Source of the DNA: Synchiropus splendidus
Lineage: Eukaryota > Chordata > Actinopteri > Syngnathiformes > Callionymidae
Assembly (NCBI RefSeq): GCF_027744825.2
Contig: NC_071336.1
Span: 27,064,501 to 27,128,500, forward strand
Length of the DNA stretch: 64,000 nucleotides
Reading direction: 5' to 3'
Made by a program: the position numbers and the translations under genes
The notes under the pieces: model-generated
Database searches by the model: none
What the model saw: only the letters and a program-made list of their open reading frames with translations
What the model was told of the DNA's origin: nothing
Part shown: positions 27,224 through 39,346 of the stretch, one piece after another
Numbering within the stretch: position 1 is the first letter of the stretch
How the letters are laid out: each line of letters opens with the position of its first letter

Positions 27224-28719
27224 TTCTCCTCTCTGCGTCGCTAATCTGCAGACTGAGAGAAAAGCCTAACCTGTCGATCAACACGAGTTCTGAAGTGTGA
27301 GATTGCTTTGTTCGCTCCTTCGTATCGTCGAGAGCAGCTGAACCAGACGTGACATAGACGTCTCTATAAAGTTCTGCGGATTAAAATTAGTTGTATGTGT
27401 GTGCAGTTTTAAGTCAGCAGTTAGTAACTTGGGGCGGAAGGTTGCTATTCAGAGACCAAATATACAACTAAAGTATTTGAACAGACGCACATGGCCAGAC
27501 TTTATTAAAAGTCTTCTGTTTTGAAATCAATGTCCAAACTTGGGTTTATTATTGCCTGGAATACAGTGACGCATAGTCTTTGTGGGAATTGTACTTTTGG
27601 AGCAGAACACAAGACAATATTAACTTCTTTTGGTTATTCTTTAGATGGCTTTACACTCAATTTTTGTATACAATATAAGGCTTTTTTTATTTCAGTTGAA
27701 CATTTTACCTCTTTAATGTGCTCCCTCTCTCTCCTTCTGCAGTCTGTATTCATCCTGCACTCATCCCTCCACTTCTTCTCTCCGTCTCCCGAGGGTGGGT
27801 CATGTTATCTTTTCACACGCTGGCCTTTGGTGCATAATGTTTAAAGTCACTGGTGTGTGTTTTACACTCTGCCTGACATTATTAAGTTGTTTCAGGCATA
27901 TCACCGCTTTTATCTCCAGCGTGGAGGTTAATCAGAGGGGATTTAAAACGAAGCGCTCCAACTGATGTCACCCTCAACCTTCTTTTTTTTCATCCTCTCT
28001 GCTCTCCAACTGTTTCATGTCCCTCTCTCTGCTTCCTGCATATTTATAAGCCACATTTGTGAGCGGGATGTGAGTGAGTGCTACTCATGATACATGGCAA
28101 GTTAGTGAGTTAATAATCATTCCAGTTTTTTTTCCCCAGACAGTATGTGTTGGATTAAAATTAAATGTTTTCTGAAGTCAGCTAAATCTGATCACGCTAA
28201 AATACTATGATGGTCAAATGCATGTACTGTATGCGCAAGTGTTGTCAGCAGGATTTGTTATTGTCTGCGTTTACCTCTCTGTTGTCTGCTGAAAAATGAG
28301 TTTCTGAAAACTACTGTCCCAATGCAGGTGCCCTATGAGCTCATTGCTATGAATAATATTTCAGATGGTATTGAATTATGTAAATGAACAGCATTAGATA
28401 GTATTATTTGCTTAAAAATAAATTCATAAATAAAAGTAAAAATAAATGAGCGGCTTGATGCTGGACTCTCTTGAGTGCTTTGCAAATTTGCAGTTTAACC
28501 TAGATGTTTATTTTATTTGATTTTATTTTATACATTTATTTTAGATATTTAAGTGAATCCGATCATTGTCAAAAAAATATTAAAATGATTGCTCAATATT
28601 TTTAATTAATGACAACAAAAACTATTCATTCATTCAAGGTCTCCATTTGCATGTGGTTCTCCGCTGCAGAAGAAGCTCAAACTACACTGGTCTAGTTCTC
28701 TGTAAACCTGAAGGGCTGA

Positions 28720-28886
28720 TGAGGCTTCATGAAACAGTGTCCTCATTTTTCGAGGCCAGTCGGTGGTGCTCTGGGCTTAAAAAATGGTGTGAGATTTTAC
28801 TGAAATCATTCAAATCCAAATGTTTTACGGCACAGAGCGCCATCTAGTGGGCTCTGAAAATAAGGGCACTGTTTCATGAAGCCTCA
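28720..28886. mobile_element. Palindromic MITE, copy A (best preserved ends)
   Basis: The element is 167 bp. The outer 30 bases of each end match in inverted orientation at 28 of 30 positions, both beginning TGAGGCTTCATGAAACAGTG. Similarity between the arms continues inward to about 50 bases. The right arm carries CCACTAGATGGCGCT on the minus strand (28836-28850), an exact match to the CTCF core consensus; the left arm has a degenerate version (ccagtcggtggtgct, 28756-28770). No transposase is present. Confidence 0.8.
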
Positions 28887-30835
28887 CAAGCCTCTCCCTA
28901 CCAAAATGTGTTCATCAGAATAAAATAACTTTCATGGCCTTGATGTTGAAGTTGCATTATCACGAGGAAGACAAAAATACTTGTCAATATATGGTGAGAT
29001 ATTCCGCCCGACTGCCTCATTTATTCTTTGGTCACAAAATAAATTAAATTCCATCCAGAGTTCAGCCTGTATGTGCAGTAGCGGTGAAGGTTATTGCCGC
29101 TCCTGGCGTCGTCCGTTGTGTCGCCGTCCGTCCAAACACGACCCACAGATGCTCCAGCGTCTGATAGTGACCGTGACGTTGTGACTCGCCGCTCTTGTTT
29201 GATCAGATGAGCAGAATTTAGATTGATAATGAGTTTGACAGTCGGCCACGCTCGACATCTGTGGCTTACAGTTACGATTCAGTGACTTTAGCTGGTTTTG
29301 GCTGGATCGGGTTAGGCGCTGATTTTCGTTAATGTTTGGGTTCGGGATCAACGGCAGTACCGGCAGATGTTACCAGTTTGGGTTTATAAAGTTAAGCGTC
29401 ATGGGTTGGAACATGACCCCGATGCTTTGGAAGCGTCATGAATTCCAAGGTTTTTTTGCCTGTAAAAAAAAAGTAACAGAAATGTCTGGTTTGTGTTTTG
29501 AAATCTCTGAGTGAAACACTCCCATAACGCGTCAGCTCGACTTCAGCCTTAATTAATTCCTCCACCGCCTGTTTGGCTCAGATGTTTTTGTCCCTGTAAT
29601 ATTCCACAGAAGTCTTGGGCCACAGGGAGTCGCGAGGGGAATCAAGTGGAGAAAATGAAGCGCGGTACAGTCTGTTTCGTTCGCATCTTCACATGGAGGG
29701 TTTTGTGACAAGGCCACCTTCCCTGTGATCCTTACCACGAGCTCCAGGCCAACCTCCATGTATTCCATCTCTTGAAGGCTAATTGGGCCTCTCCGCTTCA
29801 CTCGCGCTTTGCAGTTGGACACCTGTGGAGCGACTTCCCGCGACAAACCTTTTGCCCCTCCACATGGAGATGGAAGAAGCGCTAACAAAGCACGTCATTT
29901 GCACAGTTTCTCCCTCGATCTGTCGTTCACCCACCTTTGTTCTCGCGCTTGAAGATCAAGCTGGTGTTTGAAGGGGGAAAAGCTCTTATCGTGATGATGG
30001 AGGCCACATGGCGCAGGCAGATCTGAGTGACAAGGCCCTGCTGTTCAGGCACAAAGTTTAACACACAAACAGTGGAAGGAAAAGTGCTGCACGGGCTTCG
30101 GGGCCATCTGGACTTCACAGTGGAAAAAGGTTGGATGCAGTTTGAGGCGAAGTGCTGAAGCATTGTGGCCGGGTCTTTGACATATGTCACTGTGGCCCCG
30201 TTGTTCTGTCACCACAACAGAAGTGAGGAGGTCAGGCCAAATACACATCTCACTGCTACTACATTCTGGTTGTTTTTAGTGTGATGATGTGCAGTTCCAA
30301 AAAAGAAAAACAAATAAGATAAATACAGTGATTTCAGAATGTAGACATTAAAATGTCTTAACATTGAGAGACAAGTTCACAAATTAAGGGAGAAAGACCT
30401 GATGATCTCATCGCTGCTTTTTTGTAAATGATGAGGTGCTCTGCCAGGCTGGTATAAGTCTGAGACAGTGGTTTACAGGCGGTGAATCTCATGTCCTGTG
30501 TTAGGTTGGAGAGGAGATTCTCTTCTTCTTTCTCTTCTCTTCTTCTCTCTTCTTTCTCTTCGTTCCTTGAAGCAAGGATGGAGAGTGAGATCAACGGGTG
30601 GAGAGCAGGTCATGTAATAGTCCAGTACCATTTCTTATTTGACCTTGGATCACCTGAAGAGTTGGAGGTTTCTAAAGAGAAGGAATGGGACATTGGCTAA
30701 GCAGACAAAATGAATGGATGACAACCTCCTTAAAATACCACATGGGCTCACCAGTGAGAAGAAAACATGTTGCAGTCCTCCAGGGTAGCAGGTGCTTTGA
30801 CTCAGTTTGTCTTGTACAAATAGCAATGTTACTGA

Positions 30836-31266
30836 TCACATACTTACAAGAGTTCTTTACTTGTTATTGCTTTTCCCCAATGTATCCACCGGGGGAGCAG
30901 CCCACAGTCAAACCTTTAAGACAATGACAAACTCAAAACAAACATGGCGACCGTGAAGAAGTATTGATCATGCACAAAAGACGAAACAGAGCCAGCGTAG
31001 AAGGAGGCTGTTAAATATATCTGCGACTGGTGGACGGAGAATTCTGCCATTGTTGTGTCTTCTTTGTGTCTCATTGAGCTTCATATAGGGTAGTAACAGC
31101 AACACTGCTCCCCACGGTTTTTAGTGGTACTGCTCCGTTTGATCCATATCTGTAAGCTTTGTGAAGACGTGCAGGAATGCAGACGAAATCAACACTTTGC
31201 ACGGACAGACGGCTCTGTTTGTAGCCATATCTGTACATAACGTAAAGCATAAATGGGCCTTTAGGC
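30836..31266. mobile_element. Inverted-repeat element E, copy 2
   Basis: This is the second copy of the element at 23201-23700, in the same orientation about 7.6 kb downstream. Its right end cataaatgggcctttaggc (31248-31266) is preserved and pairs in inverted sense with the left end of copy 1. Its own left end is not clear, so it may be 5'-truncated. The tccaccgggggagcagccc block matches the CTCF-like piece in copy 1. Confidence 0.7.
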
Positions 31267-32507
31267 TCCCATCAAAAGTCAGACTAACATTGCTTTCTGT
31301 TCACGCTTTATTGACTGTTAAATGAGTTCCAGTTTTAGACAAAAGGCTTCAATGTTTTATTTGGAAAGCGACTGAAAGTATTGACGCGATTGAGTCTTTT
31401 TTATGTGGTAAATGTTGTAAATAGCCATAAACAAGGCTGTAATTCACCGTGTTGTGAGTTTGATTTTGCTCAAAACCTGTTGCAAACCTTTGGTCGTACA
31501 TACTGTCGCGCATGTTACAGCAGTCACACATCTGCTTTTGTCCTCTTGCGATACCAATCTTCTAGACAAGAAAGATTTCCTAGCGAGCTCTGCACAGTAT
31601 GTCACACGGAGAACAAACAAGAGGGAAATGTGTCTCGCCGTGAGGAGTCTGGCGTTTTGAGAATCTAAAAAGCCCCCAAAGGCAACGCTTCCGCCAAATG
31701 AATAGATATCCATTTATGAAAGCCTCATGCTTGGCGGCAGGCGAGGGATTGGGGGTGGCAGTAGTACGGTGGAGGGAGATATCTCAGCAGAGGGCAGAGA
31801 CTATTAAAACTTGGGAGAATGAATTGTTAAATACCTCAATAAAGAAATATAAGACATGGCCCCATTTTTATGCTGCCTGGGCCTCTCTGCTAGCAGGTGA
31901 TAAGGGGGCGAGGGCACGGGGTTGAAGCTTACGTGTGTCTGTGTGTGTGTAGTGAACATGCACAGGAGACCCACACACAGAGACACACAATCATCATGGG
32001 CGCCTTCCTGTTACACAGCTTTGCTCTCAGTGTTTCTCCAAATGAACGGCAGAGGATTGTGCGCTGACGTATGAACAACCTGAACTGCTGATGAATCCTG
32101 ACTACTCAAAACCATAAATTATACAATTAAATCGTGGAGCTTCCCAGTGGTGTGCAGAGACTTCTAGGTCAGGCAGCTGTGCAGAAATTCTCCATGTTGA
32201 CATTTACTGTTTCTGGCACAATATTGACCTCAGAGGGAAAGCTCACACTGCCTTGGAGATAGATAGACACACATGGATCTACCTGAGGCATGTGCCAAAC
32301 TCTGAAGAGCATTTGGGGGGTGGTTGTTCACAAATCTAAGATTCAAATGGGTTTGTTTACATCCACACATTTCAACTTGTGTTGTCTAGTCCATAGGCGT
32401 CTTCACTTCTGTGCTTGTGTTAGTAAACACAGCGTAGAAAGAAATCAATGAAACAACTCCCATGATTCAAGAGCTGTGCTGACTCACGGCGAAAGGGCAG
32501 TAACCTG

Positions 32508-32572
32508 ACTGGGACTTGAACCCGGGCAGCAGGGATGAATGCGCTAAACTTATACCACTTGACCCACCAGTC
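32508..32572 (-). repeat. tRNA-derived SINE head (pseudo-tRNA)
   Basis: On the minus strand, gggtcaagtggtataag resembles an RNA polymerase III A box and cccgggttcaagtccc a B box and T arm, with tRNA-like spacing. The T stem has one mismatch and the acceptor stem does not pair well, so this is not a functional tRNA. It is best read as the 5' head of a SINE whose body continues toward about 32400. Confidence 0.6.
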
Positions 32573-33008
32573 ACATTTGCTCTGCTGGATTCCGTGTCTA
32601 TGGCGGTGCGCACCTGACCTTCAGTAGCAACCCTAAAACAGTATTGTGCTGGAAGAACTCTGAGAGCACTGCTGGACCGAACAGGATCTTAACTGACTTT
32701 AAACTGAGGATGGAATAAATCCTCAAACTTTATTTTGTGTCTTAAACTGTTCTACTTGCTAAAACCAAGTTGGTTCTGTCTAGTTCAGTCGCTGACCAGT
32801 CACTGCTGCATCTCAAGTCTGTTCAAGTGAATTATGCCACAATAGACAAAATCCTCTGTAAATAAAAAATCCTTTGTGCCAGATCCCATTTAACATTTTG
32901 AATTTGACAAACCAAAGTTGTTGACAACATGTATTCATCCAAGGATGAGGATCAAGTTTCCTAAGATTTTCATTGGCATGTATGTGCTCACTGGCAGGTA
33001 CTGTAAAG

Positions 33009-33930
33009 CAGTGTTTTTCAACCTTTTTCAATCATGGCACACTTCTTTCATTGAAAAAAATCCTGAGACGCACCTCCAAAGGAACCTGGGCCAGAGAGCA
33101 ATTGAGCCTCGTCCAAAGTCCTGGAGAAAATTTGTGAGAAAATTGTAACTACAGACACGATGTGCCAAATGCTATTTGCAGAAACAAATTGCAGAGAATG
33201 TATTTGTTTAAAAATGTCTACAGAAAGGGCTGGACAAAATGGCAAAAATACGTCATGATATGATTTAATTTATTTGAAATAACTGTTTAGATTTTATCAC
33301 AATCTCTTTTGCATGATTTTATTCTAGTTTGGGAGATTACCAGACACATCTTTATTTGCCTCATAATAACAATGAGTTTTTATCTCTTCATATTTTGGAG
33401 CGCTTCTATTTCAGAATCAGAATCAGAATCAGAATCAGATTTATTGCCATGGTCAGTGGGGAGCCACTGACTAGGAAAGTGTCTTGGAATAAAGTGCAAC
33501 AAAAAACAAATAAAATAAAATAAATAGAATAACATAACAACAAGGCTGTTTAAACCAAACAACTTTTAAGCAAATTTTGATGGTTTAGGAGTGTCAATAA
33601 ATGTTTGAATTTTTTGAATTTTTAGCCGTTAGCTCTGTTAGCTCTGTGGTGCAGAACGTCTTTGGCATCATGGGTCCGACAAGGATCGCTCAATCATTCT
33701 GTCGTGATGTTGTGTGGTCAAGTTAGAGGCGCATCAGGTTTACAAACAGCTGGAAGTTGCGCATTTGACCAGCTTCTTTGCTGTGAGCATGTGTGAAGAG
33801 GAGCACTGCGCACCATTGTGGTTCTGAGTGATGGATAGATAGGTTCTCAATAGGTTCACCTGACTCTGGTGTGGCGCGGCACACCGGTTCATTATTGGCC
33901 ATGAGTGTGTTCCAAAACAGCTAGAACAGT
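33009..33930. mobile_element. hAT-like element remnant (CAGTGTTTTTCAACC end)
   Basis: The left end CAGTGTTTTTCAACC (33009-33023) followed by atcatggcacacttctttca is typical of a widespread fish hAT-like family. Near 33875, gtgtggcgcggcacaccgg resembles the inner part of the opposite end. A matching right terminus was not found. The GAATCA-tailed LINE end at 33413-33545 sits inside, so that LINE inserted later. Confidence 0.5.
33413..33545 (-). mobile_element. 5'-truncated LINE 3' end, GAATCA-tailed
   Basis: Four tandem copies of the hexamer gaatca (read as tgattc on the element strand) are followed by tttattgccatggtcagtgg and tcttggaataaagtgcaac. The same order occurs at 45183-45260, next to reverse-transcriptase coding sequence. 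It is therefore a short 3'-end copy of the same or a sister LINE, inserted on the minus strand with the hexamer run as its tail. Confidence 0.7.
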
Positions 33931-36900
33931 TCTAATTGTCTTGAGTCAGTGGCAGGAGAGTGAGGCATGATAATATCTTATCTTTATCTTTTTGTGACAA
34001 TGCGTCAGAACTTTTCAAGAACTCGCCCAGATGCAGATGTTGAGTCTTTATTTGAGCAAGTCTTCGTGCAGTTCAGTATATACATAGGTGCTCTGGTCAT
34101 GCTTGAGTTCTAGAGCAAGGATGACTGGCTTTAATAGTGGGTTATACCTTTTAAAAGATGACATTGAACCAGTTTAACTGCAATAAAAATGGTCCGTAAT
34201 GCAACATTGCCTCACCCACTTCTACAAGTTTTCCCACGTGTGGCCTCGACTAAAGTTTGGAAGTCCTCAGCTGACGCCACAGTTTGGACTAATACAGTCT
34301 GGCTCATTGAAACCAAGACTCCGAGCCCAGCGTTGCGTCTTTATTTAGGTGGAGTGAACCAGTCCCGGAACGTACTGTGCAGCTGCGATCAGTTTCTAAA
34401 TAACTCCTGCTGCTTGTTTCTGTGGTGTGAAGAAGCCCAGAGGAATTGTTTGGTAAATTGCTCAGAACTAATGTTGGATAGACACCAGGTGGGGTGAATA
34501 GCACAACAGCCCGCAGTTCCTCTGCTCAGCAACTTACCTGAGACCGAGCATGGCCGACGCCAGTCTCCCGAAATAGAAGTCTGAAAGAGCATTAGCACTT
34601 TGAGAGGAAGTGAGCCAGTCAGTCAGTCATCATCACGCCGGGCCGCCTCGCGCTGTGTGGCAGGTCGTAGAGACGCCAGAGCGAGATCCTTGGCCCCATT
34701 TTTCTGCCACATTAGGTCCTCACTGAGGGGGGCACTTAACTCCCCACTGGAGAGTAGGAGTGTGACTGAGTCATCTGCAGACAGAAGTTTGCGTTTTTAA
34801 AGTAAACCATTGAAGAACAGACTTTTTCCTCTGAAATTAAATTGTATTAAAATGTAGATCCTGAGGCTGCCATATAGCCTCTGAAATCATTTTTGATTTT
34901 TTCAGATTCATCAGTAAAATGGCAGTTCAAAAAGTGGAATGACACAGATTTTTATTGAAGGCTTCAGTCACAAAACGTGGTGAGAAACCATGTCTATGAC
35001 ATAAAGAAATTGGTATCTTCTGAGGCTTGTTTGCCCCCAAAAGTAAAACTGTAGACTGTTACTAGTAGAGAGCAACAGGATGATTTAAGGTGTCATGAAG
35101 CTGTATAACAAGAGGAAATTACCAATAAATGCAGCTGGGGCGGTGAACTGACCAAGGTCACATTGTGGTCCAGCTCCGGAGAGAAACCAAGGAAACTGAT
35201 TCAAGAGTTTTGTTTGATGGAGACTAGTTTGTTCAAGTTGGGCAATGACAACGGAGCCCTCTGGAAAATTACTAGGAATCAAGAGAAGATGCTCTTGAAT
35301 TTGTAAATATCTGGGCTGAATTCATATCTGAAATGTCTCTCAGTGTAAGATGAAACGTTGCTGACATTATATGTGTATGTATCACAAACAATGTCATGCA
35401 AAAAAAAATCTAATCAGAAAGTGTGAGAGGAGATTAAAATAAACATGAATTGGTTCATAAAGATCAAGAACAAAAACTTCACATCCCTAATGTCAAACTG
35501 CTTTTATTTGTTTATTAATTTTTGTTGCCTCAATGAATTGATTAAAGTCAACATAATATGATATTTCAGAATGTTTCAGTCAGACGAAAAAAGAAAGAAT
35601 GAAACAAAATATGCATAAACTGTAACAATTTGTAGAAGAAAAATAAAAATCTAAATAAATAATAATAATAATAACAAAATGTTGAACACTGACCCGATGC
35701 AGAAACATGTTTTTCAATGACAGAAAAGGAAAATAATAATTATAAAATACAATTTTAAAAGAAATAATTCTTCCATTCAGCCTTCCATATCCAAGTATCT
35801 CTGTAAAAGGATATCAAATTGAAAACACAGGAGGAGCCTTACAGATTTGTCTTCATGTCTCATTCAGAGCCGTGAACTACGACACTAAGAAAGGTAAATG
35901 ACATTTTAATACACATCACTTAAAAGCCCTCTGTCAATTACGCACACCAAACCAGGAAGGCATTTTTCAGTAGAGTCAGTCAAGTCAGTGATGATATGTG
36001 AAAAGACATTACAGACTGAGAGAGACAAGGGTACAGAACTCTAAATGGATCATAGGTTTCTACATAACAAAGTGAAGAGTATGAGAGGAAAAAGAGGTGA
36101 AATCGAAGAGAAACGGCTGCTAAAAGCCAGGTGCTGTGCTCGGCTCTATTTCACATTTGCTCTTCTGGAGCAGCCACCTCCTCTCACCTCTGTAAAGTCA
36201 TCTATGAGAACAGCTTCAGGATCGAGGGAGGGACTTGACTCCGCGTCTACAGCGTCAGCAGTCGCTGCCAAGCTAAGCACAGCGCCGCTAACATTAATTA
36301 GGTGTCACTTTCAGGTACAAGAAAGAGGGATTTTCTCTCTACTCAACATTTTTGTGACTTGTGGGTCCCGTCTGAGGGAAGTAAATTTGTAAACTTGTAA
36401 AAAAAAAAAAAGTGTAAACAAGTACTTGAAACCTTGCAGCACAGTTTGATCAGGGAAAGAACAAAAAGATGTGAATAAAAAATCATTTTCGACTAAAATG
36501 ATATTGAAATAATTGAGGTTCTCAAGATTGTTTTGAGCAATTCAGAGTCTTTGTGAAAATGTTCCATTTATGCCGCCTGTGCTGGAAACAGGTTATTTAT
36601 TCAGTGCGTCAGTGACCAATCCTCTGGGACATTTTTCCCCAGCCATGTATAACAGAGAATAAAATCAACAGCAGTGATGGACAGTGACAGTGGCGATGGA
36701 GAAACGGTGGGAGGAACGAATGTAACATATGAAGTGAGCTGTCAGTCAAGTGGAGGTCCATGATTTTGTCCGTGGATATGAAATTGAAATGCAGAGTAAT
36801 TGCACTTGGAATTATTTTGCTCTTACAATGTTTTTTTTTTGTTGTTTTTTTTTTGTGAAGATGATAAACCTTTTCTTCTGAACCTCCTTTTCAGATACTT

Positions 36901-37470
36901 GCTGGTTCCATAGACTTTCCCATATACAGCCGCTCTGTTCAGAACAGCTGAACTGGAGTATTGTGAGGAGTATTGCAGTTTTTAAGGTTATCTTTCTTGT
37001 TTATCTCAATGTAATGAATCCCAAGCTGTATATTTACAACTTATAAGTACAGTTTTAAGTTGTTTTAAAGCCGCTTGAATATATTTTTCTCAATTGACAG
37101 TCAAACATTACTCATGTTGTACTTTTAATTTTTATTTATTTTTTTCCTTTTTTAGTGTTACTGATTGGATTCTTTCGATTCTTTTTTATATATGTATATT
37201 TAATATTAACTCTGAGTAATTGTATTAATTTGTATTTCCTTGTCTTTGAAGTAAAAATAAAAAAAAAACACTGGGATCAGATGCTCAAGAAAAAAAGAGT
37301 CAATCCTTTTTTCCATTTAAAGTTGACCTTAAGGTTGAACTCATCCGACTAACTGCATCTGCAGCGCAAACCAAAACGACCCAAACAATATAAACTGAAA
37401 TGAAAACCGGTAAATTGAGTCTCCCAAGGTTGTATCTGGCTGAAATTAAGCAGGGGATTGTGTTTTTCAG

Positions 37471-37585
37471 GACTTTGCCGATTCAATATTCCACCTGGTG
37501 AGGGAGAAATACCGCTCGCTGGTGGGCGGCTGCAATCCTGCGCACGCTCGACACAAATCCCTGGCAGGCATCGTAATGACCCAAG
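37471..37585 (+). CDS. ADARB2: ADARB2 coding exon 4: start of deaminase domain
   Basis: This 115-base exon encodes residues 348-385 plus one base: DFADSIFHLVREKYRSLVGG, then CNPAHARHKSLAGIVMTQ. It is the first helix of the ADAR-type adenosine deaminase domain and corresponds to the EFADSISQLV...HARHKALAGIVMT region of mammalian ADARB2. The acceptor tgtttttcag ends at 37470 and the donor gtatgg starts at 37586. The exon is preceded by a 25.9 kb intron, the largest in the window. It follows exon 3 in phase 0 and leaves a single G that makes Asp with exon 5. No stop or frameshift is present. Confidence 0.96.
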
Positions 37586-39270
37586 GTATGGCAAATTTCA
37601 TTCGCTTTTTTATTTCACTTTGAATTATTGAAGCGCTGCAATATGGAGAGGTAGGAAACTAAGGCAGGAGCGAGGAAGTGGTCAGTAGAATTTTAGATGG
37701 CGAGACAGATGATGGAGTAAGGTAGAGAGTTTCCACTCGGTGCTGGACCTCTTGTCTGTGTATATGGAGTATATCTTCCTGATGAATTATTGACCACTCG
37801 GAGTCTCTGAGGAGAATGAGACATGCGAGCGAGTGTCAGTCATCCCCAGTGCATGCTGGACACTCGTGCTTGAGCAACTCTGACAGTAGTTCCAGGTGCT
37901 ACTGTGGGAATCTTAACTAGATGAGCCTAAAACTAATTCTCAAACCAAGGTGAGTCGCAAGGGGGCAAAGGCACACTTCTCGGCAGACTGGTTCATTTCT
38001 CTACTGTTTCCCTCCTGGCTCTGTTTTTTTTTACCAAGACAAAGTTATCTCACAAAATTATTGAGAAAGCCTGCTTTGCCAACAGCCCTTCAACGGTCCT
38101 AACGCATTTCATGAAGAAGGATACAGTAATAATAATGTTATAGTGAGGTCAATGAGGCTTGGTGTTTACATATTTATTATGTCTTGTTTCTTTATACATT
38201 AGGAAAATAAATAATGAAGTCTTTTCATTACAGTATAGAGGCTTTAAGACCCAAGAGGCGCTATTCACTTTTTCCATTAGTCCCTGTAAAGTCCCTTCAT
38301 GTTCGACAGAGTCTGTATATAAACAATAGAGTGAAATTAATACGCAATTTGGGGTGTTTATATTCAATTTAAGGTGTAGAAAATGTAAAGTAATATATGC
38401 ACCGCTCGCTATCCAGAGAAAGTACTTCATGCTCGAGCTGTTGAGTCTGTCATGAAAGATCACAAAGGCAGAGAGGAGTTGTGACTTCACTTCTTATATG
38501 TGTATTTTGTGTTCAATTTACGTCATTTTCAATACTCAACACTGGTCACCTGCTTTGGTGCTGTCCAAGGTGCTGAACTGATGTGCCCTGCCTGTTGTGT
38601 AGGGTTGTTACACTGGCTTTTCCCGCTTCCGTCTTTCTGAACGGTACCGGGAAACAGGGATCTAAATGGTCTCTGCGGAACTTCACTCCAGTTGCTGAAC
38701 CAGGAAAATATATCACAGGCAATCCTGTGTTAGAATCTAAACAATGTGTGCTATTGAGTAGAAAATGTCAGAATTTATGAGGCCATCAACTACATTGGGC
38801 AAGAGGCTGGGGACACCTTGGACAGTTTGTAAGTCAATCATGACTCCAAACTCAAACTTTAAAATGGTATCAAAACCAAATCCTAAATTTTTGTCATTGA
38901 ATTCAGTATAGATAAAATATTCTTCATATATTCTCTCCTTTACAACACCAGTGGTACCATGAATTTTATGGGTGTATTCCTGACACTCCTTCTGCAAGGG
39001 ACAAGAGTATAAATCACATAGGTAATTTACAACATTTTGCAGGCCAGGCCACAAGAAGAAGATTTGGTGGGATGGATTTGGCCCCCAGGCCTTGCATTTG
39101 ACAACTGCGTTTTATACCACACACCTTGGAATTCTTTAAGTTATAGACCTCAACTGAAAGTTTCGCTGTCACGTTATATTTGATAACCTGAAAAGTAGTT
39201 TTTGTGCTTGTGTGGCTTTACATTGCCAGGAAGATGAGTCTCTTCTCCTTAAAGCTATATAAATAAAATG

Positions 39271-39274
<4 letters not shown>

Positions 39275-39345
<71 letters not shown>
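39275..39345. repeat. TA microsatellite, about 70 bp
   Basis: An uninterrupted AT dinucleotide run in intron 4. Confidence 0.98.

Positions 39346-39346
<1 letters not shown>

Larger units (their letters stand above)
11572..37470 (+). other. ADARB2: ADARB2 intron 3 (25.9 kb)
   Basis: This is the largest intron in view. It lies between the RNA-binding exon and the deaminase exons, starts gtgaga and ends tttttcag. It hosts a TA microsatellite (12609-12658), two copies of a palindromic MITE (17131-17280 and 28720-28886), two copies of a larger inverted-repeat element (23201-23700 and 30836-31266), a possible Harbinger transposase remnant (26966-27223, minus), a tRNA-like SINE segment (32508-32572, minus) and a hAT-like element with a LINE 3' end inside it (33009-33930). 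Blocks such as 18280-18380 and 20540-20600 look compositionally unlike the decayed background and might be conserved non-coding elements. No exon was recognised. Confidence 0.85.

Noticed and set aside
32500..32580. A functional tRNA gene
   Set aside because: The A and B boxes are recognisable, but the acceptor stem fails and the T stem has a mismatch; the context looks like a SINE.
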